From positions 99,015-163,014 of the forward strand of contig JADZCM010000015.1 in NCBI GenBank assembly GCA_020851555.1: DNA of 64,000 bases. The letters are read 5' to 3'. A program made the position numbers and the translations under genes. The notes under the pieces were generated by a model that was not told where the DNA came from, made no database searches, and saw nothing but the letters and a program-made list of their open reading frames with translations. This document shows positions 34,109 through 43,665 of the stretch, one piece after another. This DNA comes from Bryobacterales bacterium. Its GTDB lineage: Bacteria > Acidobacteriota > Terriglobia > Bryobacterales > Bryobacteraceae. Every line of letters begins with the position of its first letter. Positions within the stretch are counted from its first letter, which is position 1.

Positions 34109-36142
34109 CTAAAGCTGCAATTCACTGGCCACGCTCGGGCGGCGGCGGTGTAAATGCCCCCACCCCGCCCAGAGGAGGCCCAAACCTATGCAACCCCAAC
34201 TAAAGGCGCGGCATAGGAGCATCTCTACCCCGCCGTCCCAGGTCAGTTCCACCGTGCAGGGACCTTGGCACTGCGGCTCGACAACCAGTTGCCCCAGGTT
34301 ATCCCCGTAAACCCGGCTTGGCCGGCCGCCCACCGCCGCTTTCCAGCCAGGATGGTAGCTGACCTGAACCGAGAGGATCTGGCCGGCTTGCAGGGGTGCA
34401 TCGATCGCCGCAGTGTGATTGCTCGACCAGCGGAATGCCGCCACGGGCAGCGAAGGATCCTCCAGCGCGGCGGCATACGGCCGGACGGCATCCATATCAA
34501 TCCCATTCTGAGGAGAGCGCGGAGGCAGGTCCGTCCGGCGGATGACATGCGCCAGGGAGGAAGAGCGCCGGGGCACGGCGTAGATCACGTCATCGTTGTC
34601 GCGCCAGAGTTCGGGCAGGAGGCCGTCGAACTTGCGCGGGTTGCGGAACGGCTTGAATGTCTCCTTGCTCTCCGGACCGCTGACGGCGACCGCATCCACG
34701 CCGAACGCCCTGAGCCACGTCAAGGCGACCTCACCCTCTTTCTCTCCGGAACCTGCGCCGCTGAGAATCTGGTACTGCACGAGGGCCCAGTTCGGGTTCA
34801 GCACACCCGGGTCGAATCCTCCGGCGAACTGCGGCGTGCCGGTGAAGGCGTTGAGAAAGAACCCGGCCGAGCCGGGGGCGAACACGCGCCTGCCGGGCAG
34901 GTTCGCGTCAAACCAGCGCGCCTCGCGGTACTCAATGGTGTTCTCAATGGCGATCGGACGGAGGAGCGGCCGGGCGAGGCGCAGGGTCTTGTACGCCGGA
35001 TAGGCGGCGAGCAGCAGGGCGGCGCAGCCGGTCACGAACTGCGTCCGCGGCGGGGAGCGATGCAAGAGCTCGCGCGCGAGGAAGACCACGGCCAGGGCAA
35101 TCGCCATTTCCATCTCGAGGTGGTATCGGTGGGCCTGGGCGAGAAGGGAAACGCCGAACCACTCCTGAAGCAGCGTGACCGCCGCCGTGGGCACGAGGAA
35201 CAGAACCGCGAACCGGATGTGTTCCGGCGTCCGCAGCCGCCTGAACAGCCAGAGCAGGAACGCCAGCAACGCCAGGCCCGCCCCCGCCGCCAGGAGGCGC
35301 ACGGGCGGCGCTGCCAGCGGCTGGCGGACCAGTCTCTCGTTCAACCAGATTCCGTAAATCGTCGAGGGCGGCAGCCAGGGAGACGCGACGAGGTAGGCGG
35401 CCGCGGCCGCGCCCCCGGCGCGGAGCCATCCCGGAGGGCCCATCTTTTGCCGGGAGAGCAGCCAGGCGGGAACGGCGATGGCCAGCGCCGCGCCTCCAAA
35501 CCAGTTGGTGAGCGCCACCGAGGACATCGCCACGGCCGCGGCCAGCCACCACAGAGGCTTGCGTTTCTCAAACGCCAGGCTCAGCAGAGCCACGGCCGCG
35601 GGCAACAGGGCCAGAGCCGTGATGTGCGGGCCTTCGCCATAGACCGCCAGGACCTGAAGCCGCCGGGACCCCCACCAGCCGCCCGTGTCGCTTCGAACCG
35701 CGGGAATGAGGAAGTTGGACGTGGAGAGGAGAGAGTAGAACAGGCCCGCGGCCAGGCTCCGGACCCGTGAACCGCAGAGACGCAGCGCCAGCCAGTAGAG
35801 GGTCACCGGGCCGAGAGCGTAGAACACCGCCGTCACGGCGTGGTAGGCGAGCGCGGGGGTGATTCCGAGAACCGTGGACACCGCCGCCACCGTCCGGTGC
35901 AGCAGCGGAGGGTAGGTGTTCACGAAGGGGATCCCGCCGTACCAGAGAGGGAACCAGGAAAGATCGCCCCAGTTCTCCCGGGCCCAGCGGGCGATGGCGA
36001 TGAAGCTGCCCTCAATCGAGCCCATCTGGTCCAGGTACTCGATGGTGAGCAGCCGGCGGACGAACAGGAGATTCAGGAGAAACAAAGCAACAGGAAAGAG
36101 CAGGGCTGAGGAGGCCAATCGCGAGCGTAGACGGCGCGTCAT
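34109..36142 (-). CDS. polytopic membrane protein, GT-C/PTPS-related type
   Basis: 677 aa from the ATG at 36142, which overlaps the stop of the NCS2 permease by 4 bp (ATGA). About 11-12 membrane helices span residues 10-430, with the periplasmic loop after helix 1 containing WFPLWYGGIPFVNTYPPL, and a large soluble C-terminal domain of about 230 residues ends with one more helix. This layout resembles GT-C-fold or '6-pyruvoyl-tetrahydropterin synthase-related' membrane proteins that move lipid-linked sugars. No catalytic motif is certain. A longer frame reaching 36346 adds a His/Arg-rich stretch that is not protein-like. Confidence 0.7.
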   Translation of the reverse strand: MTRRLRSRLASSALLFPVALFLLNLLFVRRLLTIEYLDQMGSIEGSFIAIARWARENWGDLSWFPLWYGGIPFVNTYPPLLHRTVAAVSTVLGITPALAYHAVTAVFYALGPVTLYWLALRLCGSRVRSLAAGLFYSLLSTSNFLIPAVRSDTGGWWGSRRLQVLAVYGEGPHITALALLPAAVALLSLAFEKRKPLWWLAAAVAMSSVALTNWFGGAALAIAVPAWLLSRQKMGPPGWLRAGGAAAAAYLVASPWLPPSTIYGIWLNERLVRQPLAAPPVRLLAAGAGLALLAFLLWLFRRLRTPEHIRFAVLFLVPTAAVTLLQEWFGVSLLAQAHRYHLEMEMAIALAVVFLARELLHRSPPRTQFVTGCAALLLAAYPAYKTLRLARPLLRPIAIENTIEYREARWFDANLPGRRVFAPGSAGFFLNAFTGTPQFAGGFDPGVLNPNWALVQYQILSGAGSGEKEGEVALTWLRAFGVDAVAVSGPESKETFKPFRNPRKFDGLLPELWRDNDDVIYAVPRRSSSLAHVIRRTDLPPRSPQNGIDMDAVRPYAAALEDPSLPVAAFRWSSNHTAAIDAPLQAGQILSVQVSYHPGWKAAVGGRPSRVYGDNLGQLVVEPQCQGPCTVELTWDGGVEMLLCRAFSWGCIGLGLLWAGWGHLHRRRPSVASELQL

Positions 36143-37446
36143 GTGGAGCCGAGGTATACAAAGCGCAGGATGAACAGCGCCGTGAGCACGTAGACCAGCC
36201 ATCCGACCTGGCGGTACTCGCCGTGCAGGATCTTCAGCAGCGTGTAAGCGGTGAAGCCGAATGCGATGCCGTTGGCGATGCTGAAGCTCAGGGGTATGGC
36301 CGTCATGGTGAGGAAGGCGGGGATGGCGACAACCGGTTCGTCCCACCGGATCTCACTGATGTGCGAGATCATGAGGCAGCCCACGATGATCAGAGCCGGC
36401 GCCGTCGCGGTCGAGGGGATCACCCCGAACACCGGAGCGACGAACAGCGCCGCGAGGAACAGCAGTCCGGTCACGATGGAGGTCACGCCGCTGCGTCCAC
36501 CGGCGACGACGCCGGCCGCGCTCTCAATGTAGTTCACCACGGTCGAAGTGCCCGCCAGCGAGCCGGCGATAGTGGCCGAAGCATCCGAGATCAGGATGCG
36601 GTTCACGCGGGGAATCCGGCTGGCGTCGTCGAACAGGCGCGCTTTCCTCCCCACTGCCACCAGCGTGCCCACGTTGTCGAACACGTCGATGAAGAAGAAG
36701 ACGAAGACGATCTCCACGAAGCCCAGTCCCAGCGCCCGGGGCAGGTCCAGGCGCAAGGCGGTGGCTGAAATGCCGGAGAAGCGGTAGGTCTGCGGCGTCC
36801 AGTGTACCAGGCCGGTTGCGGCCCCCAGCGCCACCGTCGCCAGGATGCCGATGAGCATGGCGCCCTTCACGCGCCAGGCCAGCAGCGCCGCAATCAGGAG
36901 GAGCCCGAAGATCGCCAGCAGGGTGTTCGGCGCGCGCAGGTTCCCGAGAGCGACCGTGGTCGAGGCGTCCGGGACGATGATGCCCGAGTTGCGGAAACCG
37001 ATCAGGGCCAGCAGCAGTCCGATCCCGGCGGCGATGGAGGAGTACAGTTCGGTGGGGATGGAGGCCAGAATCCGGCGGATAACCCCTGCCATCGCCAGCG
37101 CCACGAACAGCGCTCCGGACAGGAACACCGCGCCCAGCGCCACCTCCCAGGAGAGGCCCATGCCCTTCACCACCACGTAGGCGAAGTAGGCGTTCAGCCC
37201 CATCCCCGGAGCCAGCGCGATGGGGTAGCGCGCCCACGCGCCCATGAGCAGGCTGCCGAAGGCGGCGGACAGGCAGGTGGCGGCGACCACCGGAGTGAAG
37301 GGCATCCCCGCGTCCCGCAGGATGGATGGATTCACGAAGATGATGTAGGACATGGTGACGAAAGTCGTCATGCCCGCCAGGATCTCCGTCCGCCAGTTGG
37401 TCTTCAGGGAGTCGAATTCGAAGTAGCGTTCCAGCCGCCGCCGCAT
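36139..37446 (-). CDS. NCS2-family purine permease (AzgA/PbuG-like)
   Basis: 435 aa with about 12-13 membrane helices. Family signatures are TEILAGMTTFVTMSYIIFVN at the start, ALAPGMGLNAYFAYVVV, FFIDVFDNVGTLVAVGRKA and GTSTVVNYIESAAGVVAGGR. It takes up adenine, guanine or hypoxanthine by proton symport. It is 16 bp downstream of the uracil-DNA glycosylase gene and overlaps the next gene by 4 bp, so it sits mid-operon. No purine riboswitch is visible upstream. Confidence 0.92.
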   Translation of the reverse strand: MRRRLERYFEFDSLKTNWRTEILAGMTTFVTMSYIIFVNPSILRDAGMPFTPVVAATCLSAAFGSLLMGAWARYPIALAPGMGLNAYFAYVVVKGMGLSWEVALGAVFLSGALFVALAMAGVIRRILASIPTELYSSIAAGIGLLLALIGFRNSGIIVPDASTTVALGNLRAPNTLLAIFGLLLIAALLAWRVKGAMLIGILATVALGAATGLVHWTPQTYRFSGISATALRLDLPRALGLGFVEIVFVFFFIDVFDNVGTLVAVGRKARLFDDASRIPRVNRILISDASATIAGSLAGTSTVVNYIESAAGVVAGGRSGVTSIVTGLLFLAALFVAPVFGVIPSTATAPALIIVGCLMISHISEIRWDEPVVAIPAFLTMTAIPLSFSIANGIAFGFTAYTLLKILHGEYRQVGWLVYVLTALFILRFVYLGST

Positions 37447-37462
37447 GGGACTAGAGAGTGTA

Positions 37463-38218
37463 TCATGCGCCCAGCCGCCGCCTGGCCCGGGTGAACACGG
37501 CTTTGAGCATGGCGGCGGTGAGACGGCCCGTCTGAGTGTTCTGCCGGCTGGGGTGGTAGGAACTGATCAGCAGCGGCAGCCCGGGCGCTGTCCGGTGCTC
37601 CTTGTCGTGCGCGAAGACAAACGCGCTCCGCTTCGCAATGAGCCCGCGCTTGGCCAGCAGAGACAGGTAAACGTCAAATGCGATCCTGCCCAAGACTACC
37701 ACCACGCGCAGTTCCGGCAGCAGTTCGATCTCTTTTTCCAGGAAGCGGCTGCAATTCCGGATCTCCTGGGGCGAGGGACGGTTGGCGGGCGGAGCGCAGC
37801 GCACCGAGGCCGTGATGTACGCGCCGCGCAGCTCAAGGCCGTCGTCGCGGGACACGCTCGTAGGCTGGGAGGCGAAGCCCGTCTGATGGAGCACGCGGTA
37901 CAGGAACTCGCCGGACTGGTCGCCGGTGAACATGCGGCCGGTGCGGTTGGCGCCGTGCGCCGCCGGGGCGAGGCCGATGATGAGCATTCGCGCCCGCGGG
38001 TCGCCGAAGGAGGGCACGGGCTTTCCCCAGTATTCCCAGTCGCGGTAGGCGCGGCGTTTCACAACCGCCACCTGCCGGCAGTGCGTGATGAGCCGGGGAC
38101 ACCTCCGGCACTCGATCACTTCCTGCTGGAGCAGCAACAGAGGCTCGCGGGCTTTCTCCACCGCCAATCGATACCTTCGCGCGGCGCGTACGGCCGCCCT
38201 GCCGGCCGTTGCCCGCAT
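37463..38218 (-). CDS. family 5 uracil-DNA glycosylase (UdgB-like)
   Basis: 251 aa from the ATG at 38218. Conserved Fe-S cysteines begin with VIECRRCPRLITHC. The catalytic core has GLAPAAHGANRTGRMFTGDQSG, where the A-H-G-A-N pattern marks family 5 (UdgB). Later motifs are VRCAPPANRP, VVVLGRIAF and LISSYHPSRQNTQTGRL. It removes uracil and other deaminated bases from DNA. The N-terminal 40 residues are Arg-rich and poorly conserved, so a later GTG start (at VEKAREPLL) is possible. It heads the four-gene minus-strand operon. Confidence 0.88.
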   Translation of the reverse strand: MRATAGRAAVRAARRYRLAVEKAREPLLLLQQEVIECRRCPRLITHCRQVAVVKRRAYRDWEYWGKPVPSFGDPRARMLIIGLAPAAHGANRTGRMFTGDQSGEFLYRVLHQTGFASQPTSVSRDDGLELRGAYITASVRCAPPANRPSPQEIRNCSRFLEKEIELLPELRVVVVLGRIAFDVYLSLLAKRGLIAKRSAFVFAHDKEHRTAPGLPLLISSYHPSRQNTQTGRLTAAMLKAVFTRARRRLGA

Positions 38219-38363
38219 GCGTACCCTATCCGCCAGGATTCTAGCACACGGCCCCGCGCAGGAATGCAGGAGCGGCCCGGGCTGCGCATCCGCCCGCTCC
38301 GGCTCCGCCGCCCGCTTGTGGGATCGCGCCGGATGGCATAGCATTCCAGAGAGGAACTTCTCC

Positions 38364-39095
38364 ATGAGGATGCTTCCGGCGATCCTGGCCGCCGGCGCGC
38401 TCCTGGCGCAAAGCCGCCCGGCGCCGCCCATACCGAAGTACGAGGTCAAGCGGGCGGCGTCCCCCATCACGGTGGATGGCCGGCTCGATGACAAAGCCTG
38501 GGCCGCGGCCAACACCGCGGAACTGGCCGTCACCTGGGAGTCGCAGACCGGCCCCAGGCAGAAGACCGCCGCCAGGCTGCTGTGGGACGATGAGAACCTG
38601 TACGTCTCCTACGCGTGCGAAGACACCGACGTCACCGCGATCTACACCCAGCGCGACGACCCGACCTATCGGGACGAGGCGGTGGAGATCTTCATCAATC
38701 CGAGACCGGGACAGCAGACCACGGCGTACATCGGCCTGGAGATGAATGCGCGCGGGGTGCTGTACGACTACATCAACATCGGGCTGGCGCCGGATTTCAG
38801 GCGGTCCTTCAAGAGGTTCAACCTGGATGGCGTGAAGGTCGCAGCCGCGGTGGACGGCACCTTGAACGACCCGAGCGGCCAGGACCGCGGCTGGAGCCTG
38901 GAGGTTTCCATCCCCTGGGTGAACTTCGAGGAGTTCTCCCCGAAGCCGGTTCCCGGCGTGTCCTGGAGCTTCAACCTCAACCGGTGGGACGGTGTTGAGC
39001 CCCACCGCCGCATGACCATCTGGTCGGATTCGATGCTGGAGCGGCCCGGTCCTCACGCCCCCACGCGCTTCGGAGAGATGTTGTTCGTCCGCTGA
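38364..39095 (+). CDS. exported CBM9-like carbohydrate-binding protein
   Basis: 243 aa from the ATG at 38364, with a signal peptide (MRMLPAILAAGALLAQ). A single family 9-like module fills the rest: ITVDGRLDDKAWAAANTAEL, then ARLLWDDENLYVSYACED, DEAVEIFINP, GWSLEVSIPW and WSFNLNRWD. Such modules bind reducing ends of glycans, or heme in relatives. It has no attached catalytic domain. It converges on rapZ. Confidence 0.85.
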   Translation: MRMLPAILAAGALLAQSRPAPPIPKYEVKRAASPITVDGRLDDKAWAAANTAELAVTWESQTGPRQKTAARLLWDDENLYVSYACEDTDVTAIYTQRDDPTYRDEAVEIFINPRPGQQTTAYIGLEMNARGVLYDYINIGLAPDFRRSFKRFNLDGVKVAAAVDGTLNDPSGQDRGWSLEVSIPWVNFEEFSPKPVPGVSWSFNLNRWDGVEPHRRMTIWSDSMLERPGPHAPTRFGEMLFVR

Positions 39096-39126
39096 GCGCG
39101 GAAACCCTCCCCGCGCGCGCCCGGAC

Positions 39127-40017
39127 TCAGCCCTTCTCGATATCCCGGTGGGTGGTCTTGACCCGGAAGCCGTGACGGGCGAGGCGCTTGCGGATCTCGT
39201 CGGCCATCATCACCGAGCGGTGGCGCCCGCCGGTGCAGCCGAAGGCGATCGTCAGGTAGCTTTTTCCCTCGCGGATGTAGTGCGGAAGCAGGTAAACCAG
39301 GAGCTGCGAAATCCGCTCCACGAACTCTACGGTCTGGGGGAAAGAACGGACGTAGCGCGCCACCTGGGGATGGCGGCCGCTCAACTTCTTGAACTGGCGC
39401 AGGTAGTTGGGATTAGGCAGGAACCGGACGTCGAAGACCAGGTCACTGTCGGCGGGCACTCCATAGCGGTAGCCGAAGCTGGTCACGTAAACCATGATCT
39501 TCGACAGCTCGCTCCCGCCGTGGAACTTCTCCGCGATGAGTTCGCGCAGTTCGTGGACGTTGAATTTTGAGGTGTTGATGATGTGCCCGGCCAGCGCGCG
39601 GATGGGAGCCAGCTTGCGGCGCTCCCGGCGCAGGCTCCTGGCCACCGACTGGTCCTTGCCCAGCGGATGCGGGCGCCGCGTTTCGCTGTAGCGCCGCACG
39701 AGGGCGTCCTCGCTGGCCTCCAGAAAGACCAGGGTCGACGGGATGGTGCGCCGCAGTTGCGCGTACACCGAAGGGAAGCGCTCCAGCGATTCGCCTTCCC
39801 GGATGTCGACGAGCAGGGCCGCCCGGCGGATCCTGGGGGAGTCCCGGACCAGCTCTCCGAACTTGGGTATCAACTCCACCGGGAGGTTGTCCACGGAGTA
39901 GTAGCCCATGTCCTCCAGGGCCTTGAGCACGGTGACCTTTCCGGAGCCGCTGAGGCCGGTGATCACCACCAGTTCCGGCTGCGGCGCTTCGGGATCCGGC
40001 GCAGCCTTGCGGGGCAT
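39127..40017 (-). CDS. rapZ: RapZ/YvcJ nucleotide-binding RNase adapter
   Basis: 296 aa. The N-terminal P-loop is ITGLSGSGKVTVL (about 19-31), where the usual Ser/Thr after the Lys is Val, followed by YYSVDNLPVELIP. Walker B-like LVDIREGE and SEDALVRRYSETRRPHPL follow. The C-terminal domain holds GCTGGRHRSV, the glucosamine-6-phosphate site of RapZ. In enterobacteria RapZ guides RNase E to GlmZ, and elsewhere its target is unclear. It begins 3 bp after hpf, in the classic rpoN-hpf-rapZ order. Confidence 0.93.
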   Translation of the reverse strand: MPRKAAPDPEAPQPELVVITGLSGSGKVTVLKALEDMGYYSVDNLPVELIPKFGELVRDSPRIRRAALLVDIREGESLERFPSVYAQLRRTIPSTLVFLEASEDALVRRYSETRRPHPLGKDQSVARSLRRERRKLAPIRALAGHIINTSKFNVHELRELIAEKFHGGSELSKIMVYVTSFGYRYGVPADSDLVFDVRFLPNPNYLRQFKKLSGRHPQVARYVRSFPQTVEFVERISQLLVYLLPHYIREGKSYLTIAFGCTGGRHRSVMMADEIRKRLARHGFRVKTTHRDIEKG

Positions 40018-40020
40018 GGG

Positions 40021-40566
40021 TCAGGCTTCCACCAGGTCGAAATGCCCGTCGCGCCGCCTGAGCAACACCGACACGCGGTCCGTCTCGGCGTCGCGGAACA
40101 CGACGTAATCGCGCCGGCGGTCCATTTCGAGCATGGCCTCCTCCAGGGTCATGGGCTTCCGGAGGTCGTGTTCGTCGACGCGGTAAACCTGCCTTCCCTG
40201 GGGCTTCCCGGTTGCCGGCTCCGGCGCCTGCGGCTCCGGCGGTTGCGACCAGCCCTGCTTGGCTTCGCGCTTGGTGTCGCGCTTTTTGGAACGGAGCTTC
40301 AGCACCTGCTTTTCCAGCCGCTCCACGGCCAGCAGCAGCGCCGTGAACTGGTCGGCGGCGGCCGCCACTCCGGCCATGGGATGGTCGTATACGTTCACCG
40401 TGATCTCGGCCCGCCGCAGGTGACGCTCCGAGGTCAGGACGATGCGCGCCTCACGTTCCCCACCGCGGCTGTCCAGCAGCTTCCCGAGCTTTGCGAGCTT
40501 GGCGTTCAGCTTCTTGGTCTCGGCCGAAGTGAAGGGTTCCTGACGTCCGGTGTAGCTGACTTTCAT
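40021..40566 (-). CDS. hpf: long-form ribosome hibernation promoting factor
   Basis: 181 aa. The N-terminal domain (1-100) binds the small subunit: MKVSYTGRQEPFTSAETKKL, then RAEITVNVYDHP. A Pro/Glu-rich linker (about 105-125) leads to a C-terminal dimerisation domain (VYRVDEHDLRKPMTLEEAML, YVVFRDAETDRVSVLLRRRDG). The long form joins two 70S ribosomes into inactive 100S dimers. It is 25 bp downstream of rpoN and 3 bp upstream of rapZ. Confidence 0.95.
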   Translation of the reverse strand: MKVSYTGRQEPFTSAETKKLNAKLAKLGKLLDSRGGEREARIVLTSERHLRRAEITVNVYDHPMAGVAAAADQFTALLLAVERLEKQVLKLRSKKRDTKREAKQGWSQPPEPQAPEPATGKPQGRQVYRVDEHDLRKPMTLEEAMLEMDRRRDYVVFRDAETDRVSVLLRRRDGHFDLVEA

Positions 40567-40591
40567 CGGGTTCTCTCTTCCGGGGGACGGG

Positions 40592-42166
40592 TCATTCCCG
40601 AACCCGCCTCTGATGGGTGGAGGGAATCTTCATGTCCTCACGGTACTTGGCGACGGTGCGGCGGGTTACGTGAATACCCTCCTGGTGCAGCCTCGCCGTG
40701 ATCTGTTCGTCGGTGAGTGGGCGCGCCGCGTCCTCCCCCTCGATCATCCTCTTCACGCGGCGTTTCAGCAAGAGAAGCGGTGTGGCGCTGCCGGAGGGGC
40801 CCTGAACGGCTTCCGAGAAGAAGTACCTCAGCTCGAACACGCCCTGGGGCGTGTGGGCGAACTTGTTCGCCACGGCGCGGCTGACGGTGGAGGGATGGAC
40901 GCCGATTTCCTCGGCCACATCCTTGATCATCATCGGCTTCAGGCTGTCGATACCCTTGTCCAGGAATTCGGTCTGGCGGCGCACGATGGCCTGGCACACC
41001 TTCATGATGGTCTGCTTGCGCTGCTCGATGTTCTTCATCAACTGGATGGCCGAGGCGTAGCGCTCCTTGACGTAGTTGCGAACATCCTTGTTGGGCTCCT
41101 GGTCGCGGCTCAGCATGCGCCGGTAGTCCCGGTTGAGCCGCAACTGCGGCAGGTCGTCGTCGTTCAGCTCGATGATCCAGTCGTCGCCTTCCTTGAAGAT
41201 CTGGACGTCAGGCTCCACCAACCGCGCGCCGGGGCCCGAGTAGCGCAGCCCCGGACGGGGGTCCAGGGCGCGGATCACACGGTCGGCGATCTGGATGTGT
41301 TCCAGGGGCCTGCCCAGCAGCCGGGCCAGTTCCTTGTGCTGCCGGGACTCGACCAGCTTCAGGTGCTCTGCCACGATGCGCCAGGCCAGCCCGCCCCGGG
41401 CGTTCCTGCCCTCCAGTTGCAGCAGCAGGCACTCCCGGACGTCCCGGGCGCCCACGCCGGTCGGGTCCAGCGACTGGACGAGCTTGAGCGCCTCCTCCAA
41501 GGACGACAGGGCGAACCCGCCCACTACGGCCAGTTCCTCCAGCGAGGCGGACAAGTAGCCGTTCTCGTCGAGGTTGCCGATGATCAGGTCCGCGGCGTCC
41601 CGGATGGGCTCCGCGACTACCAGCACGCTCAGTTGCGAGCGGAGGTGGTCCGACAGAGTGACCGGAGCGGACAGGAAGGTCTCGAAGGAAGGCCGCTCGA
41701 CCGGCTCCCCCGAAGGGCTCTTGAAACCCGGGTCGAGATAATCGTCGAAGAACGAGCCGAAGTCAATCTCGTCAAACGGGTCGGTGGTGGCCTGCTCTAC
41801 GGGCGACTCGGCGGACTCCGCTTCCGCGGCGCCGGCGGAGACAGCTTCGGCCGGATCGGCGCCGGCGGATTCCTCAGCCTGCCGGACGGCCTCGCTGACT
41901 GTTTCGAGAATCCGCTGGTCCGCGGGGGCGGGCTCCGCCGCGTCGCGCTCGGCTTCCAGCAGAGCTTGCACTTCCTCCGGCGCCAGTTCCTGGGTGCCGT
42001 CCTCCACAGCCTCTTCGAGGACCGGGTTCTCGGCGATTTCCTGGGTGATCAGGTCCTTCAACTCCAGCCGGTTGAGCTGGAGCACCGTGACCATCTGCAC
42101 CAGGCCCGGCGTCAAGATCTGCTTCTGGGCGACTTTCAGTTGCAGTCTTGGAGACAGCAAGCTCAT
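40592..42166 (-). CDS. rpoN: RNA polymerase sigma-54 factor
   Basis: 524 aa. Region I is rich in Gln and Leu (LQLKVAQKQILTPGLVQMV, LQLNRLELKDLI). A long acidic region II follows (about 65-150). The core-binding and helix-turn-helix domains contain ENGYLSASLEELA and VAEEIGVHPSTVSRAVANKF. The RpoN box reads TRRTVAKYRE near the C-terminus. It recognises -24/-12 promoters and needs AAA+ activators, none of which is in this window. It starts 35 bp after UDP-glucose dehydrogenase. Confidence 0.96.
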   Translation of the reverse strand: MSLLSPRLQLKVAQKQILTPGLVQMVTVLQLNRLELKDLITQEIAENPVLEEAVEDGTQELAPEEVQALLEAERDAAEPAPADQRILETVSEAVRQAEESAGADPAEAVSAGAAEAESAESPVEQATTDPFDEIDFGSFFDDYLDPGFKSPSGEPVERPSFETFLSAPVTLSDHLRSQLSVLVVAEPIRDAADLIIGNLDENGYLSASLEELAVVGGFALSSLEEALKLVQSLDPTGVGARDVRECLLLQLEGRNARGGLAWRIVAEHLKLVESRQHKELARLLGRPLEHIQIADRVIRALDPRPGLRYSGPGARLVEPDVQIFKEGDDWIIELNDDDLPQLRLNRDYRRMLSRDQEPNKDVRNYVKERYASAIQLMKNIEQRKQTIMKVCQAIVRRQTEFLDKGIDSLKPMMIKDVAEEIGVHPSTVSRAVANKFAHTPQGVFELRYFFSEAVQGPSGSATPLLLLKRRVKRMIEGEDAARPLTDEQITARLHQEGIHVTRRTVAKYREDMKIPSTHQRRVRE

Positions 42167-42201
42167 TCAGCCCCATTCTAACAAAGGGGCGCACCCGGCC
42201 C

Positions 42202-43566
42202 CTACCGGCCAAATCCGACGTACTGGTAGCCCGCCTTCTGGAGGCGCTCCTTGTCAAGGAAGTTCCGGCCGTCCAGCACAAAGGGGTGACGCATGGATGC
42301 CTTCAAGTCCTCCCAGGCCAGTTCCCGGTATTCGGGCCACTCGGTGGCCAGGACCACGGCATCCGACTCCGCAAACACTTCCTCCGCCGATCCACAATAC
42401 GCTACGCCCAAGCCGGGGTTCTCGGCCCGGGCACGGTTGGAGGCCACCGGATCGTGTACTTTGACTTTGGCCCCCCGTTCGAGCAACTGCCGGGCGATGT
42501 CGAGCGCCGGCGCGTCCCGCAGGTCGTCGGTCTGGGCCTTGAAGGCCAATCCCAGCAAGCCCACGGTCCGTCCCTTGAGAATCTTCAGCTCGCCCAGCAA
42601 CTTCTCCACGACCCGCCCCCGCTGCATGGAGTTCATCTCCCGGGCGGCCCTGACGATGGGCATCGAAAGCCCGTACTCGTAAGCCGTGGCGGTGAGCGCC
42701 GAGGTGTCCTTGCCGAAGCAGGACCCGCCCCAGCCGATGCCCGCCTGAAGGAACCGCGTGCCGATACGGGAGTCGAGCCCGATGCCCTTCGCCACCTGGG
42801 CTATGTCGGCGCCGACCTTTTCCGCCAGTTGTGCGATCTCGTTGATGTAGCTGATCTTGAGCGCCAGAAAGGCGTTGGCTGCGTACTTGATCAGCTCGGC
42901 CGAAGCCAGGTCCGCCGTGATCAGGGGCACGGCGGCCAACTCCTCGGGCCGGGGGAGGAAGTTCGGCGCCGCGAACGTCTGCTCGACGATGGGCTTATAG
43001 AGGGCGTGCAGCATCTCCAGCGCGCGCTTGCTGTCGGAACCGATGACGATACGGTCCGGATACAGCGTGTCGTGCAGCCCCGACCCTTCTCTGAGGAACT
43101 CGGGATTCGAGGCTACCGCGAAGCGCCCGTCGGGTTTCTCCCGGCGCGCAGAAGCGTAAGCATCAGCCACCAGGGTCTCCACCCAGTTGCCGCTCCCGAT
43201 GGGAACCGTGCTCTTATTGATGACGACCGTGAATCCCTCGCCGAGGTTCCCGCCGACCCCCTCGGCGGCAGCCCGCAGGTAGGTCAGGTCCGGCGCGCCG
43301 CCCGCCGCGCTGGGCGTGCCCACCGCGATGAAGACGATATCCGCGCTGGGCATGCTCTCCGGATAGCTGGAACTGAAGAGCAGGTTCTCCCGCGCCAGAG
43401 CCAGCATCTCTTCCAGAAAGGGCTCGTAGATCGGCGCCTTGCCGGCGCGAAGCGCATCGAGTTTCTTCTCATCCACGTCCAGGCAGGTGACGCGGTTCCC
43501 GAGGTATGCCAGCGCTACTCCCGTGGTCAGTCCAACGTAGCCGGTGCCAATGATTGTAACGTTCAT
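42202..43566 (-). CDS. UDP-glucose 6-dehydrogenase family protein
   Basis: 454 aa. The NAD site is IIGTGYVGLTTGVALA at residues 4-19. TSNPEFLREGSA-type sequence appears as ASNPEFLREGSG, the lysine motif as ELIKYAANAFLALKISYINE, and the catalytic cysteine as GIGWGGSCFGKD (about 265-276). It oxidises UDP-glucose to UDP-glucuronate for cell-surface polysaccharides. UDP-ManNAc dehydrogenases are related, but GWGGSCFGKD favours UDP-glucose. It lies 35 bp before rpoN and 99 bp after the large exported protein gene. Confidence 0.92.
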   Translation of the reverse strand: MNVTIIGTGYVGLTTGVALAYLGNRVTCLDVDEKKLDALRAGKAPIYEPFLEEMLALARENLLFSSSYPESMPSADIVFIAVGTPSAAGGAPDLTYLRAAAEGVGGNLGEGFTVVINKSTVPIGSGNWVETLVADAYASARREKPDGRFAVASNPEFLREGSGLHDTLYPDRIVIGSDSKRALEMLHALYKPIVEQTFAAPNFLPRPEELAAVPLITADLASAELIKYAANAFLALKISYINEIAQLAEKVGADIAQVAKGIGLDSRIGTRFLQAGIGWGGSCFGKDTSALTATAYEYGLSMPIVRAAREMNSMQRGRVVEKLLGELKILKGRTVGLLGLAFKAQTDDLRDAPALDIARQLLERGAKVKVHDPVASNRARAENPGLGVAYCGSAEEVFAESDAVVLATEWPEYRELAWEDLKASMRHPFVLDGRNFLDKERLQKAGYQYVGFGR

Positions 43567-43665
43567 GTACCATCCATCTTATCGGCAAAGGGGGACACGC
43601 GGAAAAGGGGCTGCCCGCCGCCGGACGAGGCGCTGCCGGCGCGCCCCTGCAATCTCCCGGTCCCG

